From contig CALZKX010000301.1 of assembly GCA_945788155.1 (NCBI GenBank), forward strand, positions 1-14,732: a stretch of 14,732 nt of DNA, read 5' to 3'. Origin of the DNA: an uncultured Flavobacteriaceae bacterium. GTDB lineage: Bacteria > Bacteroidota > Bacteroidia > Flavobacteriales > Flavobacteriaceae. The notes below the pieces were generated by a model. That model saw nothing but the letters and a program-made list of their open reading frames with translations, did not search any database and was not told the DNA's origin. The position numbers and the translations under genes were made by a program. The first letter of the stretch is position 1; every line of letters starts with the position of its first letter. Below are positions 7,009 to 14,234 of this stretch, piece by piece.

Positions 7009-7042
7009 CCCTTTCTGTCTTTCAGACATCTTTCCCAAAGGG
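7009..7042 (+). repeat. REP-like hairpin element, copy 1
   Basis: The outer arms CCCTTT and AAAGGG enclose an inner hairpin TGTCT-ttc-AGACA. The same layout, in inverted orientation, lies at 7130-7162. This copy sits directly before the purC start codon, so it would fall in the purC 5' leader if transcription begins upstream of it. Confidence 0.65.
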
Positions 7043-7129
7043 AAAGACACATAATTTATAATTTAGTTTTTATTTTGAAACAGATATAAAGCATCAAACT
7101 TTTTATTAATTCAGTCACTAATAATTTTT

Positions 7130-7162
7130 TCCCTTTGGGGAAATGTCCACAGGACAAAGGGG
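7130..7162 (-). terminator. REP-like hairpin, copy 2; possible phoH terminator
   Basis: On the minus strand, just after the phoH stop, CCCTTTG pairs with CAAAGGG around an inner hairpin (TGTCC-aca-GGACA as read on the plus strand), and a short A/T-rich run follows. It resembles copy 1 in structure and in part of its sequence. A terminator role for phoH is plausible from position but the downstream tract is A-rich rather than T-rich in the direction of phoH transcription. Confidence 0.45.
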
Positions 7163-7163
7163 C

Positions 7164-8117
7164 TTATTCTCTATTTTCAATATTTTTATAAGCTGCAATA
7201 ACTTTCTTAACCAATTTATGGCGAATCACATCTTTGTCATCCAAGAATATTATGCCTACACCATCAACATCTTTTAAAATAAGTAATGCTTCCTTTAATC
7301 CTGAAATGGTACGTCTTGGCAAATCTATTTGACCTGGATCTCCTGTAAGCAAGAATTTGGCGTTTTTTCCCATTCTGGTTAAGAACATTTTCATTTGGGC
7401 ATGTGTGGTATTTTGACCTTCATCCAAAATAACAAAGGCGTTATCCAAAGTTCGACCACGCATAAATGCCAAAGGTGCAATTTGTATAATCCCTTTCTCA
7501 ATGTAACCATCCAATTTTTCATGAGGAATCATATCACGCAAGGCATCATATAAAGGTTGCATGTAAGGGTCTAGTTTTTCCTTTAAATCACCAGGAAGAA
7601 AACCTAGGTTTTCACCTGCTTCAACCGCTGGACGTGTTAAAATAATACGCTTAACTTCTTTATTCTTCAACGCTTTTACTGCCAAAGCAACACCTGTATA
7701 GGTTTTGCCTGTTCCTGCAGGACCAATGGCAAAAACCATATCGTTTTTACGCATACTCTCAACAAGCTTGCGCTGGTTTGCCGTTTGTGCTTTTATTAAT
7801 TTTCCGCCAACACCATGTACCAATACTTCGCCACTAGCTTCAGATGTTGCATAATCGTCACTTGTTAAGCTTGTAAGTACACGTTCAATGACGTTTTCGT
7901 CCAGTTTGTTGTATTTTCCAAAATGTGTCATAAGCATTGTGAGGCGACGATCAAATTCTTCTAGTAATTCTTCATCACCAAATGCTTTTAATTTATTTCC
8001 TCGTGCAACGATCTTTAATTTTGGGAAGTATTTTTTTAGAAGTTCAATATTGGCGTTTTGGGCACCAAAAAATTCTTTTGGGCTTATCTCTTCAAGCTCG
8101 ATAATTAGTTCATTCAA
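7164..8117 (-). CDS. PhoH-like NTPase
   Basis: This 317-residue protein has the PhoH P-loop domain: Walker A GPAGTGKT at 132-139, the TRPAVEAGENLGFLPGDLKEK segment typical of the family (about 161-181), and Walker B VILDEGQN with Asp232-Glu233. The N-terminal part (1-100) carries the small KH-like region of PhoH/YbeZ-type proteins. YbeZ homologues are linked to ribosome maturation and RNA metabolism together with YbeY; the precise role here is inferred only from homology. The start appears to be TTG at 8117-8115: the reading MNELIIELEEISPKEFFG begins as flavobacterial homologues do, and no in-frame ATG exists nearby. It is divergent from the SAM hydroxide adenosyltransferase-family gene. Confidence 0.9.
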   Translation of the reverse strand: MNELIIELEEISPKEFFGAQNANIELLKKYFPKLKIVARGNKLKAFGDEELLEEFDRRLTMLMTHFGKYNKLDENVIERVLTSLTSDDYATSEASGEVLVHGVGGKLIKAQTANQRKLVESMRKNDMVFAIGPAGTGKTYTGVALAVKALKNKEVKRIILTRPAVEAGENLGFLPGDLKEKLDPYMQPLYDALRDMIPHEKLDGYIEKGIIQIAPLAFMRGRTLDNAFVILDEGQNTTHAQMKMFLTRMGKNAKFLLTGDPGQIDLPRRTISGLKEALLILKDVDGVGIIFLDDKDVIRHKLVKKVIAAYKNIENRE

Positions 8118-8156
8118 ATGCTGAAAAATTTTTAAGATAAATCACTTTGGATTTAT

Positions 8157-8164
8157 TAGTTTTG
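8157..8164 (+). promoter_or_regulatory. Candidate -7 box of the SAM hydroxide adenosyltransferase-family gene
   Basis: TAGTTTTG matches the Bacteroidota -7 consensus TAnnTTTG exactly and lies 63 bases before the ATG at 8228. No well-spaced -33 TTG was found, so support is limited. Confidence 0.3.
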
Positions 8165-8227
8165 TATGGCTCAAAAGTACAAAAATTACTAGCAAAACAC
8201 TTAAAAAAAATATCAACAAATTTGCCA

Positions 8228-9064
8228 ATGGCAATTATTACATTAACAACCGATTTTGGAGAGAAAGACCACTTTGCTGGCGCAATTAAAGGTGCTATTT
8301 ACAGTGAGCAACCAGAAGTGAGGATTGTTGATATCTCGCATTCTGTGTCTCCGTTTAGCATCCTTGAAGCTGCTTATATTATTCAAAATGCGTATAGCAG
8401 TTTTCCGAAAGGAACCATTCATATTATTGGAATAGATTCTGAAATTAATGAAGAAAACAAGCATATAGCTGTAAAACTGGATGACCATTATTTTATTTGT
8501 GCCAATAATGGAATTATGAGTATGGTTTGCTCGGAAATTGCACCAGAAAAAATTGTAGAGATAAACATTCATGACAAGATAGAAACCAGTTTCCCTGTGT
8601 TGGATGTGTTTGTAAAAGTAGCGTGCCATATTGCCAGAGGTGGAACCCTAGAAGTTATTGGTAAAACGATAGATAGTATAAAACCAATTAAAAACTTGAT
8701 TCCGTTTATAAATGCCGAGAAAAACCAAATTATTGGAAATGTTATTTACATTGATAATTATGGCAATGTTGTGACAAATATTAGGAAGAAATTTTTTGAA
8801 GATATCCAAAAAGGAAGAGCTTTTGAAATATCTGCAAGAAACTATAAATTTAAAACCATTTATTCTAAATATAGTGATATTGTAAATTTTGACATTGAAG
8901 AAGATAAACGTAACGATGAGGGAAAAGCATTAGTAGTATTTAACTCTTCAAGGTATTTAGAAATTGCTATTTACAAGAGCAATACTACAACCGTTGGAAG
9001 TGCTTCTACACTCATGGGACTTACAATGATGGACACCGTAACTATAACCTTTTTAAGCATTTAA
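8228..9064 (+). CDS. SAM hydroxide adenosyltransferase family protein (DUF62), catalytic residues altered
   Basis: The 278-residue protein starts MAIITLTTDFGEKDHFAGAIKG, the family's opening motif, and ends with the smaller C-terminal domain containing YIDNYGNVVTNI (about 174-185). Characterised members hydrolyse S-adenosylmethionine to adenosine and methionine, using an Asp-Arg-His set described for the archaeal enzyme PH0463. Here the usual DPGVGxxRR is replaced by DSEINEENK (Asp70 kept, Asn77 at the Arg position), and the usual FHGRD by FPVLD (Pro123 in place of His). The enzyme may be inactive or act differently. The frame is open to a TTG at 8147, but the family motif fixes the ATG at 8228. 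The next gene starts 2 bases after its stop, suggesting co-transcription. Confidence 0.85.
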   Translation: MAIITLTTDFGEKDHFAGAIKGAIYSEQPEVRIVDISHSVSPFSILEAAYIIQNAYSSFPKGTIHIIGIDSEINEENKHIAVKLDDHYFICANNGIMSMVCSEIAPEKIVEINIHDKIETSFPVLDVFVKVACHIARGGTLEVIGKTIDSIKPIKNLIPFINAEKNQIIGNVIYIDNYGNVVTNIRKKFFEDIQKGRAFEISARNYKFKTIYSKYSDIVNFDIEEDKRNDEGKALVVFNSSRYLEIAIYKSNTTTVGSASTLMGLTMMDTVTITFLSI

Positions 9065-9066
9065 TT

Positions 9067-9363
9067 ATGTTTGTACGAATAGTTAAGATGAGTTTCGATA
9101 AAGAATTGACTAATACCTTTTTAGAACTTTTTAATTCACACAAAGAATCCATACGCAATTTTTCAGGTTGTTGTTTATTGGAATTATATCAAGACAAAGA
9201 AAACCCAAACGTTTTTTTTACGTATAGTTATTGGAATGATGAAGCAGATCTAGAAAATTATAGAACATCTAAATTGTTTAAAAAAGTTTGGTCCAAAACC
9301 AAAATACTGTTTAATGATAAACCACAAGCTTGGAGTGTGAATAAAGTTGTGTCGTTAAAGTAA
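9067..9363 (+). CDS. Small ABM-like (antibiotic biosynthesis monooxygenase-type) protein
   Basis: This 98-residue protein has the ferredoxin-like pattern of ABM or quinol-monooxygenase-type dimeric alpha+beta barrels. A first strand is MFVRIVKMSF, a helix covers DKELTNTFLELFNSHKESIR, then come FSGCCLLELYQDKENPNVFFTYSYWNDEADLENYR and a final helix and strand. The central pattern (strand, turn, FFTYSYWNDEADLENYRTSKLF) is typical of the fold. Members include heme-degrading and quinol-oxidising proteins, but the fold alone does not show an activity. It starts 2 bases after the preceding stop, so the two genes probably form an operon. Confidence 0.7.
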   Translation: MFVRIVKMSFDKELTNTFLELFNSHKESIRNFSGCCLLELYQDKENPNVFFTYSYWNDEADLENYRTSKLFKKVWSKTKILFNDKPQAWSVNKVVSLK

Positions 9364-9374
9364 ACAGCCACAGT

Positions 9375-9407
9375 TTTGAGTAAGCAATAAATAAAATTAT
9401 ATATTCG
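9375..9407 (+). promoter_or_regulatory. Candidate promoter of gldFG
   Basis: TTTG (9375-9378) and TATATTCG (9400-9407, 7 of 8 to TAnnTTTG) are separated by 21 bases. The -7 box ends 51 bases before the ATG at 9459. Confidence 0.4.
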
Positions 9408-9458
9408 TGTCTTGATTAATTTTTACAAAAAAGCATCAATAAAAACCGATACCTAAGA

Positions 9459-11843
9459 ATGTTTGCAGTATTAAAAAAAGAAATTCAGTCGTTTTTTACC
9501 TCTCCAATTGGCTATTTAGTTATTGCCATATTTTTATTGACCAATGGTTTGTTTTTATGGGTGTTTAAAAGTGAATTCAATGTATTGGATTATGGCTTTG
9601 CCGATTTATCATCCTTTTTCTTTTTAGCTCCTTGGATATTACTTTTTCTAATTCCTGCGGTTTGCATGAGAAGTTTTAGCGACGAAAAAAAACAAGGCAC
9701 TTTAGAGCTTTTGCTTACCAAACCCATTTCGCACACCAGCATTGTTTTGGGGAAATATTTAGGTGCTTTTATACTAATTATTATTGCCCTAATCCCAACA
9801 CTACTCTACGTTTACACAGTGTATCAATTAGGTAACCCTGTTGGTAATTTAGATTCTGGAAGTACTATTGGCTCTTATTTTGGTTTATTGTTTCTAATCG
9901 CAGCATATACATCCATTGGCATATTTGCTTCAATTTTAACAGACAACCAAATAGTGGCTTTTATTATTGCCATTGCTATTAGTTTTTTCTTTTATTACGG
10001 TTTTGACGCTATTGCAGATGTTGCTACAAGTACTTTTGTAGAACAGTTAGGTATGAATTATCACTTTAAAAGTATTGGTCGTGGTGTTATAGATACAAGA
10101 GATGTACTGTATTTTGCAAGTGTTGCCATATTCTTTCTGGCTTTAACTATTGTAAAAGTTGGCAATAAAAGTATTGTAAAGAAGAAGTGGATTACCTTAT
10201 CTTTTCTATTATTAGGTCTGTTAGTTATAAATATTTTTTCAAGCTCAGTATTTAAGCGATTCGATTTAACTTCAGATAAACGTTATACACTTAGCGAAGC
10301 CTCCAAAAAGTTGGTTGAAGATGTAAATTCGCCAATTATAATAGACGTGTTTTTAGAAGGCGAAGGTTTTCCGTCGGAATTTAGAAGATTAAAAACCGAA
10401 ACTCAGCAGCTATTAGAAGAATTTTCAAGCACGAATAAAAACATCAATTTTGCATTTATAAATCCTATTGAGAACGAAGTAACAAGAAATAGAAACATTC
10501 AGCAATTATCTGAAAGAGGATTAACACCAATGCAATTGAATGTACAGGAAAGCGGTAAAACAAGTCAGGAAGTAATTTTTCCTTGGGCTTTGGCAAGTTA
10601 TAATAACCAAACGGTAAAAATTTCATTATTAAAAAACAAAATTGGTGCATCAACCCAAGAGAAAGTGGCCAATTCCATTCAACATTTAGAATATGCTTTT
10701 GCCGATGGCTTTAATAAACTAATCAATCCGAAAAGCAAAAAAGTAGCTGTTTTAAAAGGCAATGGCCAATTGGATAACCATTACATAGCCGATTTTTTAA
10801 AAACTATTGGCGACTATTATCTAACTGCTCCTTTTACACTAGATAGTGTTGCAAACAGTCCTCAAAAAACGCTTAACGACCTAAATAATTACGACTTAAT
10901 TGTTTCAGCTAAACCAACAGAAGCTTTCACAGAGCAAGAGAAGTATGTGCTAGACCAATATATAATGAAAGGCGGTAAAAGCCTATGGTTGGTAGATAAA
11001 GTCGCTATGGATAAAGATAGTCTTTACAACGCATCTGGTGTAAGTTTTGCCACTATAAGAGATTTGAATTTAACCGATTTCTTTTTTAAATATGGTATTC
11101 GTATTAACCCTGTTTTGGTAAACGATATGTACTCTGCTCCTATTCCGTTAGCAGTTGGTGAAGGTAGTGAGACACAATTTCAACCTGTACAATGGCAATA
11201 TTCTCCGTTAGCTTCAGGAAATAATAATCATTCAATAGTTAATAATTTAAATTTGGTGAAGTTTGATTTTGCCAATCAAATCGACACGTTAAAGAATTCA
11301 GTAACAAAAACTATACTCTTAAAAAGTTCACCTTTGTCAAAACTCATTGGTGTGCCAACAGAAATTAGTTTAGAAACTATCACACAACAACCAGATAGAA
11401 ACACTTATATAAACGGTAACCAAAATCTTGCAGTACTTTTAGAAGGCAAATTTACATCGGTTTACAATAACCGTGTAAAGCCTTTTAATGTAACTGATAA
11501 TAAAGCTACAAGCCATCCTACAAAAATGATAGTGATTGCCGATGGCGATATAATTAAAAATGAAATCCGTCGTAGTGGTCCATTAGAGTTAGGTTTCGAT
11601 GCTTGGACAGGGCGTCTATATGGCAATAAAGAATTTTTGTTAAACTCGATTAACTACTTGTTAGAAGATAATGGACTTATAAACATTCGATCCAAAGAAA
11701 TAGCAATTGCATTTATGGATCCTGAAAAAATTAGTGCTCAAAAACGCAAATGGCAAATTGTAAATATCGCATTACCACTTATTTTACTTGCAGTTTTTGG
11801 GTTTCTATTTAACTTTTTTAGAAAGAAAAAATACGCAGTATAG
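9459..11843 (+). CDS. GldF-GldG fusion: gliding-motility ABC transporter permease and auxiliary subunit
   Basis: This 794-residue reading frame corresponds to GldF (about 1-238) joined to GldG (about 242-794). The GldF half opens MFAVLKKEIQSFFTSPIGYL and has six membrane helices (near 17-36, 52-70, 99-120, 138-160, 165-182, 215-233), with the ABC-2 motif DEKKQGTLELLLTKPIS at 75-91. The GldG half begins with the helix ITLSFLLLGLLVINIF (245-260), then FKRFDLTSDKRYTLSEASKKL, a large extracytoplasmic ABC-aux domain with FLEGEGFPSEFRRLKTET, and a C-terminal membrane helix (about 768-786). In Flavobacterium johnsoniae the two are separate genes needed, with the ATPase GldA, for gliding. No stop codon or start-like junction separates them here. 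Neighbour dnaN follows. Confidence 0.9.
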   Translation: MFAVLKKEIQSFFTSPIGYLVIAIFLLTNGLFLWVFKSEFNVLDYGFADLSSFFFLAPWILLFLIPAVCMRSFSDEKKQGTLELLLTKPISHTSIVLGKYLGAFILIIIALIPTLLYVYTVYQLGNPVGNLDSGSTIGSYFGLLFLIAAYTSIGIFASILTDNQIVAFIIAIAISFFFYYGFDAIADVATSTFVEQLGMNYHFKSIGRGVIDTRDVLYFASVAIFFLALTIVKVGNKSIVKKKWITLSFLLLGLLVINIFSSSVFKRFDLTSDKRYTLSEASKKLVEDVNSPIIIDVFLEGEGFPSEFRRLKTETQQLLEEFSSTNKNINFAFINPIENEVTRNRNIQQLSERGLTPMQLNVQESGKTSQEVIFPWALASYNNQTVKISLLKNKIGASTQEKVANSIQHLEYAFADGFNKLINPKSKKVAVLKGNGQLDNHYIADFLKTIGDYYLTAPFTLDSVANSPQKTLNDLNNYDLIVSAKPTEAFTEQEKYVLDQYIMKGGKSLWLVDKVAMDKDSLYNASGVSFATIRDLNLTDFFFKYGIRINPVLVNDMYSAPIPLAVGEGSETQFQPVQWQYSPLASGNNNHSIVNNLNLVKFDFANQIDTLKNSVTKTILLKSSPLSKLIGVPTEISLETITQQPDRNTYINGNQNLAVLLEGKFTSVYNNRVKPFNVTDNKATSHPTKMIVIADGDIIKNEIRRSGPLELGFDAWTGRLYGNKEFLLNSINYLLEDNGLINIRSKEIAIAFMDPEKISAQKRKWQIVNIALPLILLAVFGFLFNFFRKKKYAV

Positions 11844-11854
11844 TTGTTAATAAG

Positions 11855-11890
11855 TTTGTTTCCTATTTAAGCAGCGATAAGATATATTTG
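11855..11890 (+). promoter_or_regulatory. Candidate promoter of dnaN
   Basis: TATATTTG (11883-11890) is an exact match to the Bacteroidota -7 box TAnnTTTG, 27 bases before the dnaN ATG. TTTG at 11855-11858 could serve as the -33 element, though the 24-base spacer is longer than usual. Confidence 0.5.
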
Positions 11891-11917
11891 TAATAACTAA
11901 TTATACGAAAGATATAC

Positions 11918-13036
11918 ATGAAATTTATAGTATCAAGTACCTATTTACTTAAACAATTACAAGTTTTAGGAGGTGTTATTAATAGCTCTAACACGTTACC
12001 TATTTTAGATAATTTTTTGTTTGAACTTAATAATTCAAAATTAACAGTTTCGGCTAGTGACCTTGAAACAACAATGTCCTCTACTATAACCGTAGAAAGT
12101 GATAGTGAAGGCAGCGTTGCCATACCAGCAAAATTATTACTAGATACATTAAAAACATTTCCAGAACAACCCTTAACGTTTATCGTTGAGGAAAACAATA
12201 CGGTTGAAATTAGTTCCAATCATGGTAAATATGCCTTGGCATACGCAAATGGTGAAGAGTTTCCAAAAGCAGTAGCTCTTGAAAACCCAAGTGCTACAAC
12301 ACTTTCAGGTGACGTTTTAGCAACTGCAATTTCAAAAACAATTTTTGCTGCTGGAAATGACGATTTAAGACCAGTAATGAGTGGTGTATTCTTTCAGTTT
12401 TCAACAGATAGCTTAACGTTTGTGGCTACTGATGCTCATAAATTAGTAAAATACACACGCAGTGATGTATCTGCCAATGAAACGGCAGAATTTATTATGC
12501 CAAAGAAACCTTTAAATCTTTTAAAAGGAATTTTAGCAGGAAGCGACGAAGATGTTTTAATAGAATACAACGATTCTAATGCTAAATTTACGTTTAATGA
12601 CTCGGTATTAATTTGTCGTTTAATTGATGGGAAATACCCTAATTACGAAGCAGTAATCCCAAAGGAAAACCCTAATAAATTAACCATAGACAGAACACAG
12701 TTTTTAAATTCGGTAAAACGTGTGTCTATTTTCTCAAATAAAACAACACATCAAATTAGATTAAAGATTGCAGGTGCCGAATTAAACATATCTGCCGAAG
12801 ATATTGATTACAGTAATAAAGCCGAAGAACGTTTAACATGCGATTATCAAGGTGATGATATGCAAATTGGTTTTAACTCTCGTTTTTTAAGTGAAATGTT
12901 AGGTAATTTAAATGCCAACGAAGTACAACTGGAAATGAGTTTACCAAATAGAGCAGGGATTTTAACACCAATTGATGGCTTGGATGAAGGTGAAAATATT
13001 ACTATGCTTGTAATGCCTGTAATGCTGAATAATTAA
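11918..13036 (+). CDS. dnaN: DNA polymerase III subunit beta (sliding clamp)
   Basis: This 372-residue protein begins MKFIVSSTYLLKQLQVLGGVINSSNTLPILDNFLFEL, the standard DnaN opening, and is the normal length of the three-domain clamp (domains about 1-120, 125-245, 246-372). Conserved pieces include VATDAHKLVKY (about 168-178, domain 2) and LIDGKYPNYEAVIPKENP (about 236-253). It ends MLVMPVMLNN, the Bacteroidota version of the family's C-terminal motif that borders the peptide-binding cleft. Two subunits form a ring around DNA that tethers polymerase III and other clamp-binding proteins. A likely promoter lies just upstream and a hairpin just downstream. Confidence 0.97.
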   Translation: MKFIVSSTYLLKQLQVLGGVINSSNTLPILDNFLFELNNSKLTVSASDLETTMSSTITVESDSEGSVAIPAKLLLDTLKTFPEQPLTFIVEENNTVEISSNHGKYALAYANGEEFPKAVALENPSATTLSGDVLATAISKTIFAAGNDDLRPVMSGVFFQFSTDSLTFVATDAHKLVKYTRSDVSANETAEFIMPKKPLNLLKGILAGSDEDVLIEYNDSNAKFTFNDSVLICRLIDGKYPNYEAVIPKENPNKLTIDRTQFLNSVKRVSIFSNKTTHQIRLKIAGAELNISAEDIDYSNKAEERLTCDYQGDDMQIGFNSRFLSEMLGNLNANEVQLEMSLPNRAGILTPIDGLDEGENITMLVMPVMLNN

Positions 13037-13040
13037 ATAA

Positions 13041-13067
13041 ATTACTGTACAAACTACAAACAGTAAT
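13041..13067 (+). terminator. Candidate terminator of dnaN
   Basis: A perfect 8-bp stem, ATTACTGT (13041-13048) with ACAGTAAT (13060-13067), begins 5 bases after the dnaN stop and is followed by CTTATCTTTC. The downstream tract is only moderately T-rich and the loop is 11 bases. Confidence 0.45.
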
Positions 13068-13102
13068 CTTATCTTTCAACAAAGAGAACAATATATAAAA
13101 CA

Positions 13103-13238
13103 AAGAGGCTGCTTAAAAAGTAATGAAGAACTATAATTTGTCATTCTGAGCGCAGTCGAAGAATCTTAAATATTAGTATGTTAGATATTTCGACTGCGCT
13201 CAATATGACACTAAAAACTACTTTTTAAACAGCCTCTT
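13103..13238. repeat. 136-bp palindromic MITE-like element
   Basis: The terminal arms AAGAGGCTGCTTAAAAAGTA (from 13103) and the complementary end at 13220-13238 match with one mismatch over 18 bases. The inner arms TGTCATTCTGAGCGCAGTCG (from 13140) and its counterpart (13184-13210) also pair well, so the whole element can fold into one long hairpin. It has no coding capacity. It lies in the convergent spacer between dnaN and the DUF4870 gene, where it could also act as a two-way terminator. Terminal inverted repeats without a transposase suggest a non-autonomous element. Confidence 0.7.
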
Positions 13239-13304
13239 CTTCTTATCTCTATCTTGTAAAAACTAACTAACTAATAAAACTAAGAGATAATGCGTCTTTA
13301 TTTA

Positions 13305-13667
13305 TTATTTAATAAATTGAATTGACATTGGATAATTTGGGTTTTCGCCATTGCTAGCTTTAACAGCATTGATAATTGGGAACACAAACGATATAATTCC
13401 CAATACTATTAAGCCTAATATTCCTAAACCCAATAACAGTATCAATGGAATACAAATAATAGAATATATTAAAATACTTAGTTGAAAATTGATAATACTT
13501 TTACCATGATTGTCCATTTCGTAAACTTTTTCTTTATTAGTTACCCATAAAATCAAGGGTAGTATTAAGCTTCCAAAGCCTACAACTAAAGTTATTAACT
13601 GGCTTAAATGTGTAAGCACTATAAGCTGTCTATCTTCTCTCATTGCTATGTACTGTTCTTTTCTCAT
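13305..13667 (-). CDS. DUF4870 (Tic20-like) small membrane protein
   Basis: This 120-residue protein has the DUF4870 pattern: an N-terminal segment REDRQLIVLTHLSQLITLVVGFGSLILPLILW, then HGKSIINFQLSILIYSIICIPLILLLGLGILGLIVLGI, and a final helix FVFPIINAVKASNGE. Three to four membrane helices are expected. The polar HGKSIINFQLS loop is the family's most conserved part. Function is unknown. The start is either the ATG at 13667 or the one at 13643 (MREDRQ); the first is longer and equally plausible. Confidence 0.85.
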   Translation of the reverse strand: MRKEQYIAMREDRQLIVLTHLSQLITLVVGFGSLILPLILWVTNKEKVYEMDNHGKSIINFQLSILIYSIICIPLILLLGLGILGLIVLGIISFVFPIINAVKASNGENPNYPMSIQFIK

Positions 13668-13730
13668 GATTAAAATATTGATTGATACTTATTGGACGCA
13701 AAATCAATAAAAATGTTACAAAAATTTTAA

Positions 13731-14234
13731 TTATTTATTTGGAAGTTTAACAAGATTGTTCTTTTCAATAATATACACATCAACAGCATCAAAATTCCAA
13801 GATTTTTCTTGGCTATTATTCATTCCTTTTATATTATAATCGATAGAAAGCGTATCGTTTTTCTTTATTAATATTATTTTTTCAAAAGCATTTTGAATTG
13901 CTGAATTAGAAGCTATATTTGGGCATTTTTTAAGTTTATATGGCGCTAAGATATCTTTAGAAAACCATTGCAACATATAGTTTAAATGCTCAGTATTACA
14001 TTCATCATTAATGTTTAATTCTTTTAAAATTTGGCACTTAAATTTAGTAGAGTTATTCTCGCATGCGTTACCATAAGCATATAAATACCAAGATAATAAT
14101 GCTCTTTCGGGTGTATCTAATAATTTGATAACCTCAGGGTTAATTCTTTCATTCTCTAGAACAACACTTACTTTGTTTTCTTGCTTTATGCAAGAACAAC
14201 AAACTAAAATCACTAACAGCATTAATTGTTTCAT
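13731..14234 (-). CDS. Small lipoprotein of unknown function, coupled to norD
   Basis: This 167-residue protein begins MKQLMLLVILVCCSCIKQE, a lipoprotein signal with Cys15 (or Cys12/13) as the lipid attachment site. I do not recognise the mature part. It contains LLDTPERALLSWYLYAYGNACENNSTKFKCQILKEL, several further cysteines (about residues 57, 65, 78 and 103) and a C-terminal strand-rich region (KNDTLSIDYNIKG, DAVDVYIIEKNNLVKLPN). Its ATG overlaps the TGA of the upstream norD by 4 bases (ATGA), which points to translational coupling and a shared operon. Location would be the periplasmic face of the inner membrane or the outer membrane. A link to nitric oxide reduction is inferred from context only. 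Confidence 0.75.
   Translation of the reverse strand: MKQLMLLVILVCCSCIKQENKVSVVLENERINPEVIKLLDTPERALLSWYLYAYGNACENNSTKFKCQILKELNINDECNTEHLNYMLQWFSKDILAPYKLKKCPNIASNSAIQNAFEKIILIKKNDTLSIDYNIKGMNNSQEKSWNFDAVDVYIIEKNNLVKLPNK

Noticed and set aside
7006..7050. Longer PurC start at 7050
   Set aside because: The added codons are translated from a repeated hairpin element; the family start fits 7005.
13103..13238. Complete insertion sequence
   Set aside because: Only 136 bp between terminal repeats and no transposase coding capacity.
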